NCBI RefSeq assembly: GCF_002797815.1
Contig: NZ_PGFJ01000001.1
Span: forward strand, 1,240,001 to 1,304,000
From: Mucilaginibacter auburnensis
GTDB taxonomy: Bacteria > Bacteroidota > Bacteroidia > Sphingobacteriales > Sphingobacteriaceae
Direction of reading: 5' to 3'
DNA length: 64,000 bases
Shown: positions 53,355-63,543 of the stretch, in pieces
Position numbering within the stretch: the first letter of the stretch is position 1
Layout: each line of letters opens with the position of its first letter
Translations under genes and position numbers: made by a program
The notes under the pieces: model-generated
The model's database searches: none
The model's input: only the letters and a program-made list of their open reading frames with translations
Told to the model about the DNA's origin: nothing

Positions 53355-54464
53355 TTAAGCGATTGGCGGAGGTACAGCAGCTAACAGTTCGGCAACTTCG
53401 GGCAGGGTATTTGCCGCCGCCCAGTTAGCCATCCCTTTTTTCCAAACCATGGTGGTTTTATCAACTTGCCTGTTGCTAACCATGGTGGCAACATCCTGCA
53501 GACTATGCGGCCCATCGGCTTTGCCATTAATTGCGATGTGATATTGCACAGCCGATGGTACAGGCGGCGGAAGCTCACCATTACTATCCGACCCTACCTG
53601 CGTAGGTTTAAAAATATTGCCTACCTGACCCATCATGGCGGCGCCAACTCCCAAACCCATCCCGGCGGCGCCTAAATTTCCGCCAATGCTGTTTTCGGCA
53701 GATTTTTCAATGGCGTTTGCCGCCTGGTATTGCGCGTACGCACCCAAATTGCCTAAAATACCCATTTGGCTGCGTTTATCTAAAGCGGTTTCTACCTCTG
53801 GTGGTAACGAAATATTTTCAACCAGCAGCTTAGACAGGTTAAGCCCCATCTCTGTAAAATCGGGCTGAATGCTGGTAGCAATAAGTTGTCCTACTTCATT
53901 ATAATTAGCGGCGAGGTCTAATACGGCAATTTTTGATTCGGCAACGGCATCCATACCGCGTGCACTTACTATGTTGCGCAGTTGTTCCTTAACATCGCCT
54001 ACAATAAATTGCGGGTTGGTGGCCGAGATCCGGGTGATGAACTGTTTAGCATCATGCACGTTGAAGTTGAATGAGCCAAAGGCGCGCAAACGCACGGGGC
54101 CAAATTCGGCATCGCGTATCATTACCGGGTTTTTAGTACCCCACTTCTGATCAATAAACGTGCGTGTGCTCACAAAATATACATCCACTTTAAACGGACT
54201 TTCAAACGTATACTTCCAGCTCATTAAAGTGGTAAGTACAGGCATGTTTTGTGTAGTGAGCGTGTGGGTACCGGCGGTAAACACATCGGCTATCTGGCCC
54301 TCGTTGAAAAACACGGCCACCTGAGATTCGCGCACAATTAATTTGGCGCCCATTTTAATGGCGTTATCCTGTCGCGGAAATTTCCAAACCAGCGTGTCTT
54401 GCGTGGTATCAACCCACTCAATTACATCTATAAATTCGTTTAATAGTCTGCTAAAAAGGCTCAT
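53355..54464 (-). CDS. SPFH-domain protein with C-terminal GYF-like domain (YdjI-like)
   Basis: 369 residues. The SPFH region (about 10-235) has KFPRQDNAIKMGAKLIVRESQVAVFFNEGQIADVFTAGTHTL and RLRAFGSFNFNVHDAKQFITRI, as in the YdjI/'virion core protein' group. A helical QYQAANAIEKSAEN and Gly/Met-rich hinge (about 250-280) follow. The C-terminal domain (about 310-360, YHIAINGKADGPHSLQDVATMVSNRQVDKTTMVWKKGMANWAAANTLPEVAEL) is a GYF_2 fold. It lacks a signal peptide and probably assembles on the inner membrane. The zinc-ribbon gene follows after 39 bases. Confidence 0.82.
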   Translation of the reverse strand: MSLFSRLLNEFIDVIEWVDTTQDTLVWKFPRQDNAIKMGAKLIVRESQVAVFFNEGQIADVFTAGTHTLTTQNMPVLTTLMSWKYTFESPFKVDVYFVSTRTFIDQKWGTKNPVMIRDAEFGPVRLRAFGSFNFNVHDAKQFITRISATNPQFIVGDVKEQLRNIVSARGMDAVAESKIAVLDLAANYNEVGQLIATSIQPDFTEMGLNLSKLLVENISLPPEVETALDKRSQMGILGNLGAYAQYQAANAIEKSAENSIGGNLGAAGMGLGVGAAMMGQVGNIFKPTQVGSDSNGELPPPVPSAVQYHIAINGKADGPHSLQDVATMVSNRQVDKTTMVWKKGMANWAAANTLPEVAELLAAVPPPIA

Positions 54465-54625
54465 ATTAGTAAGGTTGTATCAGGGATAAATATGTACAAA
54501 AAACTGCGGCTGTGCAATTACACCTGCTTGTTTGTTTTTGAATTAGATGTACTGAGCAGTTTAATGTTACACAGGCTTAAACCAACGTAACAAGCAAAAA
54601 CATCTTAGAAGTATTAATCCTATTC

Positions 54626-54660
54626 TTATTTGGATTTAATCTAAATAAATTATTTCTTTG
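54626..54660 (+). promoter_or_regulatory. Fur-like box on the promoter of the second TonB receptor
   Basis: TTATTTGGAT-TTA-ATCTAAATAA (54626-54648) is a 10-3-10 palindrome with one mismatch. The TTG inside it (54630-54632) is 20 bases from a -7-like TTTCTTTG (54653-54660), so a bound repressor would cover the -33 region. Confidence 0.7.
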
Positions 54661-54703
54661 TCACGTGAAAATAATTGCCCCTACGTAAATCAAAAAAAGA
54701 AAA

Positions 54704-54735
54704 GCCGGTGATCCGTCGCCAAACATCACACCGGC
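54704..54735 (+). promoter_or_regulatory. Leader hairpin before the second TonB receptor
   Basis: GCCGGTGAT and ATCAC-a-CCGGC form an 8-9-pair stem with an 11-12-base loop. It lies between promoter and ATG (54784), without a T tract, so a stability or translation element is more likely than a terminator. Confidence 0.5.
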
Positions 54736-54783
54736 CCATGTTAACAGATCAGTTCAATCCATTAATCATTTCAGTTCAAAGCT

Positions 54784-57171
54784 ATGAATTCTTTATTACT
54801 ATGCAGTAATAGTTTTACCCCATCTCACCTATCTCAAAAATTACTTAACCTAATTACTTTACTGTTATTAACGCTTAGCTTTACTACTGCAAACGCACAG
54901 CAAAACAGCAGTGTTAACGGCGTTGTAAAAACCACCGACGGCAGCCCGGTTGAAATGGCTACCGTTACCATTCCCTCACTAAAACTCAGTACTGCCACCA
55001 ACGAGTATGGCGAGTTTACCCTTAACCGTATACCGGCAGGTATCTATATAATTGAAGCACGTTACCTCAGCCTTGCTCCGCATCAAGTGGAGATATCAGT
55101 AACGGCTGGGCGTAAAAATTCAGTCAACCTTACGCTGTCGCAAACCTCGCAGCAGTTGCAGGAAGTAAACATATCATCAGAAAGGGCTAACAAATTCGCC
55201 TCCAAAAAAACCGACCAGGTGGCACGTATGCCCCTGGACAATCTGGAAAATCCGCAGGTATACACTAGCATCCCTAAAGAGTTAATTGCCGAGCAGCAAA
55301 TAGTTGACTTTAAAGAAATGCTGCGCAACGCGCCCGGCGTTGTGCCCAATAATAATCCAGCAGGTGGTACCGGTGGAACAATCAGGGGTTTTACAGCTAC
55401 CACAACAGTTAGAAATGGTTTGGCCGTACAGTCGTATCAGTCAGATCCAATCAATATTGAGCGTGTAGAGGTGATAATGGGGCCGTCGGCCACGTTGTTT
55501 GGTTCAAGTATTGTTGGTTTTGGTGGTTTGATCAACCAAGTCACAAAAAAACCTTTCGAAACCTTTAAAGGCGAAGTTGGCCTTACGTTGGGCAGTTATG
55601 AGCTGAGCCGCATTACCGCTGACGTTAATACGCCACTTAATGCAGATAAAACAGCGCTGTTGCGGGTGAACGCGGCATCTCATAAAGAAAACTCGTTCCA
55701 GAACTTTGGGCATAAACGCATGAACACTTTCGCTCCAAGCTTTTTATATAAGGCCAGCGATAAACTTACCTTCTTACTGGAAGCAGAGTTTAATAAAACC
55801 GATCGCTCAACGGTGGCCTACTTCCAGAACTTCAATAAAACCACTTACAAAAATTTTAAAGATATCCCCATTCCTTTCCGTACCTCTTTAGGGGGCGCTA
55901 ACCTTGGCGCCGAGTTAACAGCGGTTAATTACTATGCCGAGGCTAAGTACAAAATGTCTGACAACTGGACCTCAACCACCAGCATTGCTTTTGGCGAGAA
56001 CAACATTGAGCACAGTCACCAGATCTATCCGCAGTGGACAGCCGATAACAAATTTGACCGTACCATATCCAGCTATGGTCCGCGTATTTTTACCTCGTGG
56101 AACGCGCAGCAAAACTTTAACGGCGACTTTAAAATTGGCAGTCTGCGTAACCGTTTGTTGGTTGGGGTGAACTACTACTCTTTCCGTAGCTTTTTAAGAT
56201 TTACGCCAACCGGTTTGTATGATAAGATTGACCTTTCCACCTCGCAGAGCATACCTGCAATCAACCTGGAGCGGGTGAACGCTATAGGCGCAACCGTAAC
56301 GCAAACCAACACCGAAAACAACCAAAGCTCCTATAGCGCCTACGCATCAAATGTATTGAACATTACCGACAGGTTAGCTGCCATGATGAGCCTGCGTGTT
56401 GATCGTTTTATGAACGAAGCGCCTATTAATAATGGCGTAGTTGCAACAACCGGCAATTATAATCAAACGGCCCTCTCGCCTAAACTGGGTTTAACCTACC
56501 AACTGGTAAAAAACCAGGTTTCGGTTTTTGGTAATTATATGAATGGTTTTCAAAACGTGGCTCCGGTTACGCAACCCAACGGAACCGTTGACATTTTTAA
56601 ACCCCGTCAGGCAAACCAGTTAGAGGGCGGTATAAAGGTGGAGGCCTTTAATAATAAATTGAACGCCACCATAAGCTATTACGATATTAAACTGAATAAT
56701 GACACCCGCGTGCAGAACCAAATTACTGTTCAGGATGGTAACTCGCGCAGCAAGGGTTTTGAAGTTAACGTAATTGCCAACCCGGTTGAAGGCTTGAACA
56801 TCACCGCGGGATACGCCACTAATAACTACAAAATAACAAAGGCCAGCACACCTGCAATGGAAGGCCTTTACCAGGCACAGGTGCCTACCAAGTATGCCAA
56901 CTTTTGGGCCAGCTATAAATTTATGAGTACTACGCTTAAAGGTTTAGGCTTTGGCGTGGGCGGCAGCTACGTGTCTGATTGCTTTTTTGACGCGGGCAAT
57001 ACGGTAGTTATTCCTTCATACACGCTGGTTAACACGGCAGTGTTTTATGATCAGTCTAAATGGCGCTTCGGCATAAAAGGAAATAACCTTGGCAACCAGC
57101 AATACTGGAGCAACTGGGGCATACAAGAATCTTTGCGCCAGGTGTTAGGCACTCTAACTTTTAAATTCTAA
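54784..57171 (+). CDS. TonB-dependent siderophore receptor
   Basis: 795 residues. The signal peptide ends at TTANAQ (about 39). A CarboxypepD_reg-like domain (about 43-120, SVNGVVKTTDGSPVEMATVTI) precedes the plug (about 155-265, VYTSIPKELIAEQQIVDFKEMLRNAPGVVPNNNPAGGTGGTIRGF) and the barrel ending GTLTFKF. It is of the ferrichrome/hydroxamate receptor type. The PepSY gene follows after 60 bases, a frequent partner in siderophore uptake. It is controlled by a Fur-like palindrome. Confidence 0.9.
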   Translation: MNSLLLCSNSFTPSHLSQKLLNLITLLLLTLSFTTANAQQNSSVNGVVKTTDGSPVEMATVTIPSLKLSTATNEYGEFTLNRIPAGIYIIEARYLSLAPHQVEISVTAGRKNSVNLTLSQTSQQLQEVNISSERANKFASKKTDQVARMPLDNLENPQVYTSIPKELIAEQQIVDFKEMLRNAPGVVPNNNPAGGTGGTIRGFTATTTVRNGLAVQSYQSDPINIERVEVIMGPSATLFGSSIVGFGGLINQVTKKPFETFKGEVGLTLGSYELSRITADVNTPLNADKTALLRVNAASHKENSFQNFGHKRMNTFAPSFLYKASDKLTFLLEAEFNKTDRSTVAYFQNFNKTTYKNFKDIPIPFRTSLGGANLGAELTAVNYYAEAKYKMSDNWTSTTSIAFGENNIEHSHQIYPQWTADNKFDRTISSYGPRIFTSWNAQQNFNGDFKIGSLRNRLLVGVNYYSFRSFLRFTPTGLYDKIDLSTSQSIPAINLERVNAIGATVTQTNTENNQSSYSAYASNVLNITDRLAAMMSLRVDRFMNEAPINNGVVATTGNYNQTALSPKLGLTYQLVKNQVSVFGNYMNGFQNVAPVTQPNGTVDIFKPRQANQLEGGIKVEAFNNKLNATISYYDIKLNNDTRVQNQITVQDGNSRSKGFEVNVIANPVEGLNITAGYATNNYKITKASTPAMEGLYQAQVPTKYANFWASYKFMSTTLKGLGFGVGGSYVSDCFFDAGNTVVIPSYTLVNTAVFYDQSKWRFGIKGNNLGNQQYWSNWGIQESLRQVLGTLTFKF

Positions 57172-57231
57172 ACCTTGAACCCTTGGTCTGTCGGGTGTAA
57201 TGCCCGGCAGACTATTTTTTGCTGAAACAAT

Positions 57232-58479
57232 ATGTTAAGTACAACTCCGCGCGCATCATCAGGTAGTAAAAAGTCGGTATTTCGGAAGATGTCCGAGTGG
57301 CTGCATCTTTGGCTGGGCCTTTTTTCGGGTATTATTGTATTTGTGGTTTGCCTAACAGGAGGCATCTGGGTGTTCAGGTATGAGGTTTGGCATTTTACCG
57401 AGCCCTATCAGCGTGTTGAAGTGCAACAAAAAAACTATCTGCAACCTTCAGAACTGGTGGAACGCTCGCGCAGGTATTTGGCCTCAAAAGGTGAAAACCC
57501 CGATACGCTTGCTTCCCTTACCTTAGGTAAAGCGGGTAAATCGGCATTTTGCATTTTTGATCTGGGCGGGGAGAGCCACGCTTACATTTACCTTAACCCA
57601 TACACCGGCCAGATCCTGCACGACAAACGCGAGGCATCACCCGCCGAGGCCTTCTTTATTTTTGTGAGGGCCGGGCACCGCTTCTTTTGGCTGCCGCAAA
57701 AAATTGGTAGTCCGGTGGTGGGTTCGGCGTGTATAATATTTATTATAACGCTACTAACCGGACTAATATGGTGGTTCCCTTTAAAATGGACGAAGAAGAC
57801 ACGTGATAAAAGCTTTAAGATTAAATGGAACGCCAACTGGAAACGCGTCAACATTGATCTCCACAACGTAGTTGGCTTTTATGCCCTGCTGTTTATTATG
57901 ACGCTAACCATATCCGGAGTTGTTTTTACATTTGATTGGTTCGAGAATGGCTTATACCGCAGTTTGACGTTCAGAGGTCTGCCCGAAACGAAGCAAGCCA
58001 ACCCATTTTCTGATACCACATTGGCTACGCAAAGCAGAAAGTTTGTTAAGGTAGAGGATAAGATAATTAACCAACTGGTAGCAGAGCACCCCAACTTTGG
58101 CCGTATTCAGCTGGTTATGCCCGGAAAAAAAGAACAACCTTATCAGGCAACAGTTTTCTCGGGCGATGGTACTATTATTTATGACCGCGATGTGAGGTAT
58201 TACGATCAGTACACTTTGAAATCTTTACCCCCAACCAATCCGATACTTACGCCTTATGCGCAGGCTTCAGCAGGAGAGAAGCTGTTCCGCATGAATTTTG
58301 ATATACATACAGGCCAGATACTTGGCCTGCCCACCAAGATCATTGCTTTTTTTGCTTGTATAATAGGTGCCAGCTTACCCATAACAGGTTTTATTATTTG
58401 GTACAACCGCAAATGGGGGAAAAAGAAAACCGCCAAACGTAAAAAGCGGTTGGCCAAACCCAACTTACAAACTGTTTAA
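57232..58479 (+). CDS. PepSY-associated membrane protein, siderophore-uptake partner
   Basis: 415 residues. Four membrane segments (about 25-48, 160-182, 212-235, 366-390) with a periplasmic PepSY-type loop. Conserved histidines (LHLWLGLFSG, RAGHRFFWL, NIDLHNVVGFYA, NFDIHTGQILGLP) fit haem or metal binding and the PiuB/FhuF-like iron-reductase role proposed for the family in reducing ferric siderophores at the inner membrane. It is co-transcribed with the receptor upstream. A basic C-terminal tail follows the last helix. Confidence 0.88.
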   Translation: MLSTTPRASSGSKKSVFRKMSEWLHLWLGLFSGIIVFVVCLTGGIWVFRYEVWHFTEPYQRVEVQQKNYLQPSELVERSRRYLASKGENPDTLASLTLGKAGKSAFCIFDLGGESHAYIYLNPYTGQILHDKREASPAEAFFIFVRAGHRFFWLPQKIGSPVVGSACIIFIITLLTGLIWWFPLKWTKKTRDKSFKIKWNANWKRVNIDLHNVVGFYALLFIMTLTISGVVFTFDWFENGLYRSLTFRGLPETKQANPFSDTTLATQSRKFVKVEDKIINQLVAEHPNFGRIQLVMPGKKEQPYQATVFSGDGTIIYDRDVRYYDQYTLKSLPPTNPILTPYAQASAGEKLFRMNFDIHTGQILGLPTKIIAFFACIIGASLPITGFIIWYNRKWGKKKTAKRKKRLAKPNLQTV

Positions 58480-58502
58480 CATTTCCTGCCTTATCAAATT
58501 AG

Positions 58503-58533
58503 TCCCCGCGGAGTTGTGCTGCGGGGATTTTTT
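58503..58533 (+). terminator. Rho-independent terminator of the receptor-PepSY operon
   Basis: TCCCCGC (58503-58509) and GCGGGGA (58521-58527) pair perfectly, followed by six T. Confidence 0.9.
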
Positions 58534-58593
58534 AGTCTGTTACGCTTTATTGGGTGAAGCTTTTAGCTTCCACCTAAAATACGCTAACATTAA

Positions 58594-58654
58594 AGCTTAA
58601 CGCAAGCAGGATGCTTGCAACATTGTAGGACGAAGCTACAAGCTTCGACCAGTG
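58594..58654. repeat. Hairpin-module repeat, element B copy 2
   Basis: Matches 51879-51939 over 61 bases, with loops GGA and ACA instead of GAA and GAA and one further change; stems are identical. A truncated GAAGCTTTTAGCTTC hairpin sits just before it (58556-58570). Confidence 0.75.
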
Positions 58655-58685
58655 AGCGGTGACCAATGGCCAATGACCAATGACA
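58655..58685. repeat. TGACCAATGGCCAATGACC word repeat
   Basis: Iterated GACCAATG/GCCAATG words end three bases before the stop codon of the GH130 gene (58689-58691). The type is the same as at 12573-12681. Confidence 0.5.
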
Positions 58686-58688
58686 CGA

Positions 58689-59738
58689 TCAAACCCCCAG
58701 CTTAGCCAAAATCTCCTGTATAGAAAAAGTGGCCCCGCACACAAACTCGTCAGATGCGCCATAGTATATAGTAATAGTGTCGCCATCAACCACGTGACCG
58801 TTGGTAAATACCACATTACCGAAAAATCCGCTCAACTCGTACGGTTCGGTAGGTATCATAATAGGATCTTTGGCATGGGCTATAACTTTAGTGGGATCAT
58901 TGAGGTCCAACAAAAACGCGCCTAAGCAATACTGGTGCTGCTTGTTGGCACCGTGGTAAATTTCCAGCCAGCCCTTATCAGTTTTGATAGGAGCGGCACC
59001 GGCACCTACGCGGGTGCTGTCCCAACTGTCTTTGCGGGTTTTAATAATACATTGGTGGTTACCCCAGTGCACACCATCCGGCGATTCGGCAATCCATATA
59101 AAATTGCCGCCAATATCAACGCTGCTTGGCCGGTGCAGGCAGTAATACTTGCCGTTTATGCGTTCTTCAAAAATGGCGCAATCTTTATTATGGGGTGGCA
59201 GTATCATGCCATGGCGTTCAAATATGCGCCAGTTTTTGGTGGTGCGCATACCCACACCCACACCATTGCCGGATACGGAGGTGAAGGTGAGGTAAAATGT
59301 ATCGTCAATTTTGCTAACGCGGCAATCCTCAATACCAAATGCCTCCAGCTTACCAATGCCGAAAAGAGCGTTAGGTCCTTTAGGTTCGTAAAAGTTAATG
59401 CCATCATCGCTGCACAGCAAACGCAGGTGCGATAGGGTAGTGAGATAATCCAACCCCATGTAACGGATCACGCGCGGGTCGGTAGTGATGAGTTCGGGAT
59501 GCTCAGCAGGGAGTTCAATAATTTCAGTCTTACCCATTTCATTCAAAACAGGGAAAAAGATAGAGCCTTCCTTTTGCACCGCGTTCTCGGCCACGCGAAC
59601 AATTAGCCATGTCTTGCCCTCAAACCTAAACACTCCCGGGTTAAGCAGGCATATAATATGCAGGCCCTCCTCGCTTGGCGGCAGGTCGGCAGGTTTTAAC
59701 AAAGGGTTTTGCGGAAAGCGGCGGGCAATATCTGTCAT
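58689..59738 (-). CDS. Glycoside hydrolase family 130 (mannoside phosphorylase/mannosidase type)
   Basis: 349 residues, no signal peptide, so cytosolic. Five-bladed propeller motifs of GH130: NPLLKPADLP, LLNPGVFRFEGKTWLIVRV, AFGIEDCRVSKIDDTFYLTFT (catalytic Asp in IEDCRV near 139), CLHRPSSVDIGGNFIWIAESPDGVHWG and WLEIYHGA. Family members cleave beta-mannosides by phosphorolysis or hydrolysis. Which one cannot be decided without checking the phosphate-binding residues. It is monocistronic; no other mannan genes are near. Confidence 0.88.
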   Translation of the reverse strand: MTDIARRFPQNPLLKPADLPPSEEGLHIICLLNPGVFRFEGKTWLIVRVAENAVQKEGSIFFPVLNEMGKTEIIELPAEHPELITTDPRVIRYMGLDYLTTLSHLRLLCSDDGINFYEPKGPNALFGIGKLEAFGIEDCRVSKIDDTFYLTFTSVSGNGVGVGMRTTKNWRIFERHGMILPPHNKDCAIFEERINGKYYCLHRPSSVDIGGNFIWIAESPDGVHWGNHQCIIKTRKDSWDSTRVGAGAAPIKTDKGWLEIYHGANKQHQYCLGAFLLDLNDPTKVIAHAKDPIMIPTEPYELSGFFGNVVFTNGHVVDGDTITIYYGASDEFVCGATFSIQEILAKLGV

Positions 59739-59787
59739 AGCTATATAGTATATATATAGTAACAGTATATAGTAGTATATGGTTTGA

Positions 59788-59902
59788 TTGTCTGAACTAA
59801 GATTTTTAGGATGATGAAGATTGTTGGATTTCCTTGCCTACATATAATATATATACAACAATCCTATAACCAAAAAAATCTTACAAATCTTAGTTCAGAC
59901 AA
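59788..59902. repeat. TTGTCTGAACTAAGATT palindromic element, copy 2
   Basis: 115 bases with the same terminal inverted repeats as 42021-42150, here 18 bases perfect (TTGTCTGAACTAAGATTT). The middle is A+T-rich and contains inverted AGGAT/ATCCT and GATTGTTG/CAACAATC words. The right end, read on the reverse strand, supplies the codons I-V-stop of the methyltransferase gene. Confidence 0.8.
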
Positions 59903-61277
59903 TTTTAGTTTGCGGAGCAGCGGCCAATATCCTCAACTCTTTCGGATAATAATTATTGACGCGGTTAGGCAGCAGTTTGGCCCAACCCAACGGTAAACCG
60001 TCAAATGTCATTAAACTCCACCCCTTATTATTAGTGTTAATGCTGATGTTGTCGCGGCGCAGGTATTGTATAGCTTGGTCTTTTTCCAGTTCGGTTTGCA
60101 ACACAGCCTCTTTATTAATAATAGTGCTTAGGGCCAGCTCGTGGTCGGGTATCACATCTCGCCCGGCTACCTTACCAATGCGTACGCCCGATTTTTTGAT
60201 GTATAAACGATGCGATATCAGGCTCAAGCTTTCCTTGTGGCTATTATTAATAGCCAGCCAGTCATCGCTAACTTTAAAAAAGTAAAAGTTCTCAGGTTCC
60301 GTTATATAGTTACGAACCAGTTCCAGCTCGTGTTTATCCACCTTTTGGTTATTGTTGTTTTTAAAGGATGCCGGATCTTCGGCACTTTCCTTTTTACGCA
60401 GACAGGCCGCAAACAAACCTTCGCCCTGCACCTGTCCCGGATAGAAGCGATAACCCCAGGCCTGCTTAGCTGCAGATTGGGTTTCAACCACAACCCACTC
60501 CTTATTAATAGGTATGCGGATGCTTTCCATATTAAATTGCGTACACAGCCAGTCGAGTATATCCTCATTTTCCTGGTGCGAGTAGGAACAGGTACTATAT
60601 ATAAGGTAGCCATCTTCTTTTAGGGCGGGGTAAACATCGGCCAATATGCGTTCCTGCCGTTGATGACAAAGGTTTACATTGGCTTCGCTCCATTCGGTCA
60701 TGGCATCCGGGTCTTTCCTGAACATACCCGAGCCCGAGCAGGGTGCATCAACCAATATTATATCGAAAAAACCGGGCAGGCGTTCAAAGTCTTTCGGGTC
60801 GTTATTGGTAACTATAGTGTTGGATGTACCCCAGCGGGTAAGGTTATCTGCAAGGATAGGCACACGTGTCTTGATAATTTCATTGGCTACAAGCAAGTCG
60901 TTGGTGGCGAGTACCGAGCTTAGTAAAGTGCTTTTACCACCGGGTGCCGCGCAAAGGTCAAGCACCTTTACCGGCTCCGGTTGTTTTATATACCTATATA
61001 TAGTATCAATAAACATAGATGATGCCTCCTGTACATAATAAGCTCCGGCATGAAAAAGCGGATCGAATGTAAAGGATGGCCGCTCATTTAAATAGTACCC
61101 TTCGGCGCACCAGGGCACCCTTTCATCAAGTTTCACCCCTGTTTTTTTAAAAGGATTAAGCCTTATACTGGTTGGTGCAGCTATATTTTGATGTGCTTCA
61201 ACAAAATTTGTTGGGTTAAAACCCGGCTCATTTTGCAGCGATTCAAGGAAATTTACAGGGAAATGCGCGTTTTTCAT
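59895..61277 (-). CDS. rRNA m5C methyltransferase (NOL1/NOP2/Sun, RsmF-like)
   Basis: 460 residues from the ATG at 61277; a TTG six codons earlier lies within the promoter. The SAM-binding motif VKVLDLCAAPGGKSTLLSS (about 103-121), DIILVDAPCSGSGMFRKDP (Cys near 180) and LIYSTCSYSHQENEDILDWL (catalytic Cys near 228) are complete. The C-terminal part (about 300-455) has the RsmF-type RNA-binding domain (WLAINNSHKESLSLISHRLYIKKSGVRIGKVAGRDVIPDHELALS). It methylates a cytosine in rRNA. It is divergent from the rRNA operon. Its stop codon is inside the palindromic element. Confidence 0.9.
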   Translation of the reverse strand: MKNAHFPVNFLESLQNEPGFNPTNFVEAHQNIAAPTSIRLNPFKKTGVKLDERVPWCAEGYYLNERPSFTFDPLFHAGAYYVQEASSMFIDTIYRYIKQPEPVKVLDLCAAPGGKSTLLSSVLATNDLLVANEIIKTRVPILADNLTRWGTSNTIVTNNDPKDFERLPGFFDIILVDAPCSGSGMFRKDPDAMTEWSEANVNLCHQRQERILADVYPALKEDGYLIYSTCSYSHQENEDILDWLCTQFNMESIRIPINKEWVVVETQSAAKQAWGYRFYPGQVQGEGLFAACLRKKESAEDPASFKNNNNQKVDKHELELVRNYITEPENFYFFKVSDDWLAINNSHKESLSLISHRLYIKKSGVRIGKVAGRDVIPDHELALSTIINKEAVLQTELEKDQAIQYLRRDNISINTNNKGWSLMTFDGLPLGWAKLLPNRVNNYYPKELRILAAAPQTKIV

Positions 61278-61283
61278 ACGTTT

Positions 61284-61291
61284 CAAATATA
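61284..61291 (-). promoter_or_regulatory. -7 promoter box of the methyltransferase gene
   Basis: Reverse strand TATATTTG matches TAnnTTTG and ends six bases before the ATG at 61277, so the mRNA is nearly leaderless. It sets the start codon. Confidence 0.7.
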
Positions 61292-61391
61292 TCAAATTAC
61301 CTAAAGTAAGTATTGCAATGTGCGGTTTATGCTATAGTTTGAACTGTAAAACAGTGAGTTACAATGCTATTTAAAAAAGTGAAAATTGTTT

Positions 61392-61421
61392 TTGCCAAAA
61401 TGCCTTTTCTGCTTACATTTG
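61392..61421 (+). promoter_or_regulatory. rRNA operon promoter P1
   Basis: TTG (61392-61394), 19 bases, TACATTTG (61414-61421): exact consensus. About 600 bases upstream of the 16S gene. Confidence 0.8.
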
Positions 61422-61501
61422 TAACCCGGCCAGTAAGAAGGCAGGTTGTTATTTGAAAGCTAAAGAGTAGCGAAGAGTTTTAAAAAAAAGTAAAAAAATA
61501 C

Positions 61502-61531
61502 TTTACAAATTGAAAAACTTTCCTACCTTTG
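61502..61531 (+). promoter_or_regulatory. rRNA operon promoter P2
   Basis: TTT (61502-61504), 19 bases, TACCTTTG (61524-61531). The -33 is one base off; the -7 box is perfect. CCGCA-(10)-TGCGG follows at once as a possible start-proximal hairpin. Confidence 0.75.
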
Positions 61532-61662
61532 CAGCCCGCAAACGAAGGAATGCGGTTGTACATTGAGAGGGGTTAGCGAGTGATGAATGGGAAGCGAAAG
61601 CGGAACGGAAAACGAGCTAACAGGAAAGGGAAGAGAGGCCAGAAATTATTTTAAAATAAAAT

Positions 61663-61692
61663 TTGGAAAAAGAAAAAAGATTTCTACCTTTG
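61663..61692 (+). promoter_or_regulatory. rRNA operon promoter P3
   Basis: TTG (61663-61665), 19 bases, TACCTTTG (61685-61692): exact consensus. TCCCA-(6)-TGGGA follows at the expected transcript start. Confidence 0.85.
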
Positions 61693-62019
61693 CAATCCCA
61701 AAACGATGGGAGCTGAAAAGCGAAAGACGGTGAGCGAATCACCTGATCAACAAACAGAGATTTAGCCGCAGCAATTGCGGATAAAATATATCGGAACCGA
61801 GACGGGGAAGAGAAAAGTTCTTTTAAAAGATGCAATCATGTAGCGAGCAGTTAAACCATCAGGTTGAGCTGTTCAATATTGAAGAAGTTAGTAATAAGAA
61901 TAGATTGAAACAGGGAAGGGTGTTGTATAAAGATATATAACAAACAGAACTAAGATTCTATTTAGACAATTCCAAAGAATTAATAAGTAGAGTCAGGAAA
62001 AGTTCGAACTCAAAACATT
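61693..62019 (+). other. rRNA operon leader
   Basis: About 330 bases between the last promoter and the 16S gene, without a credible gene. It should contain antitermination and processing sites; TAAGATTCTATTTAGACAA (about 61951-61969) recalls the TAAGATT/AGACAA words of the element at 42021. No box A is confidently placed. Confidence 0.55.
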
Positions 62020-63543
<1,524 letters not shown>

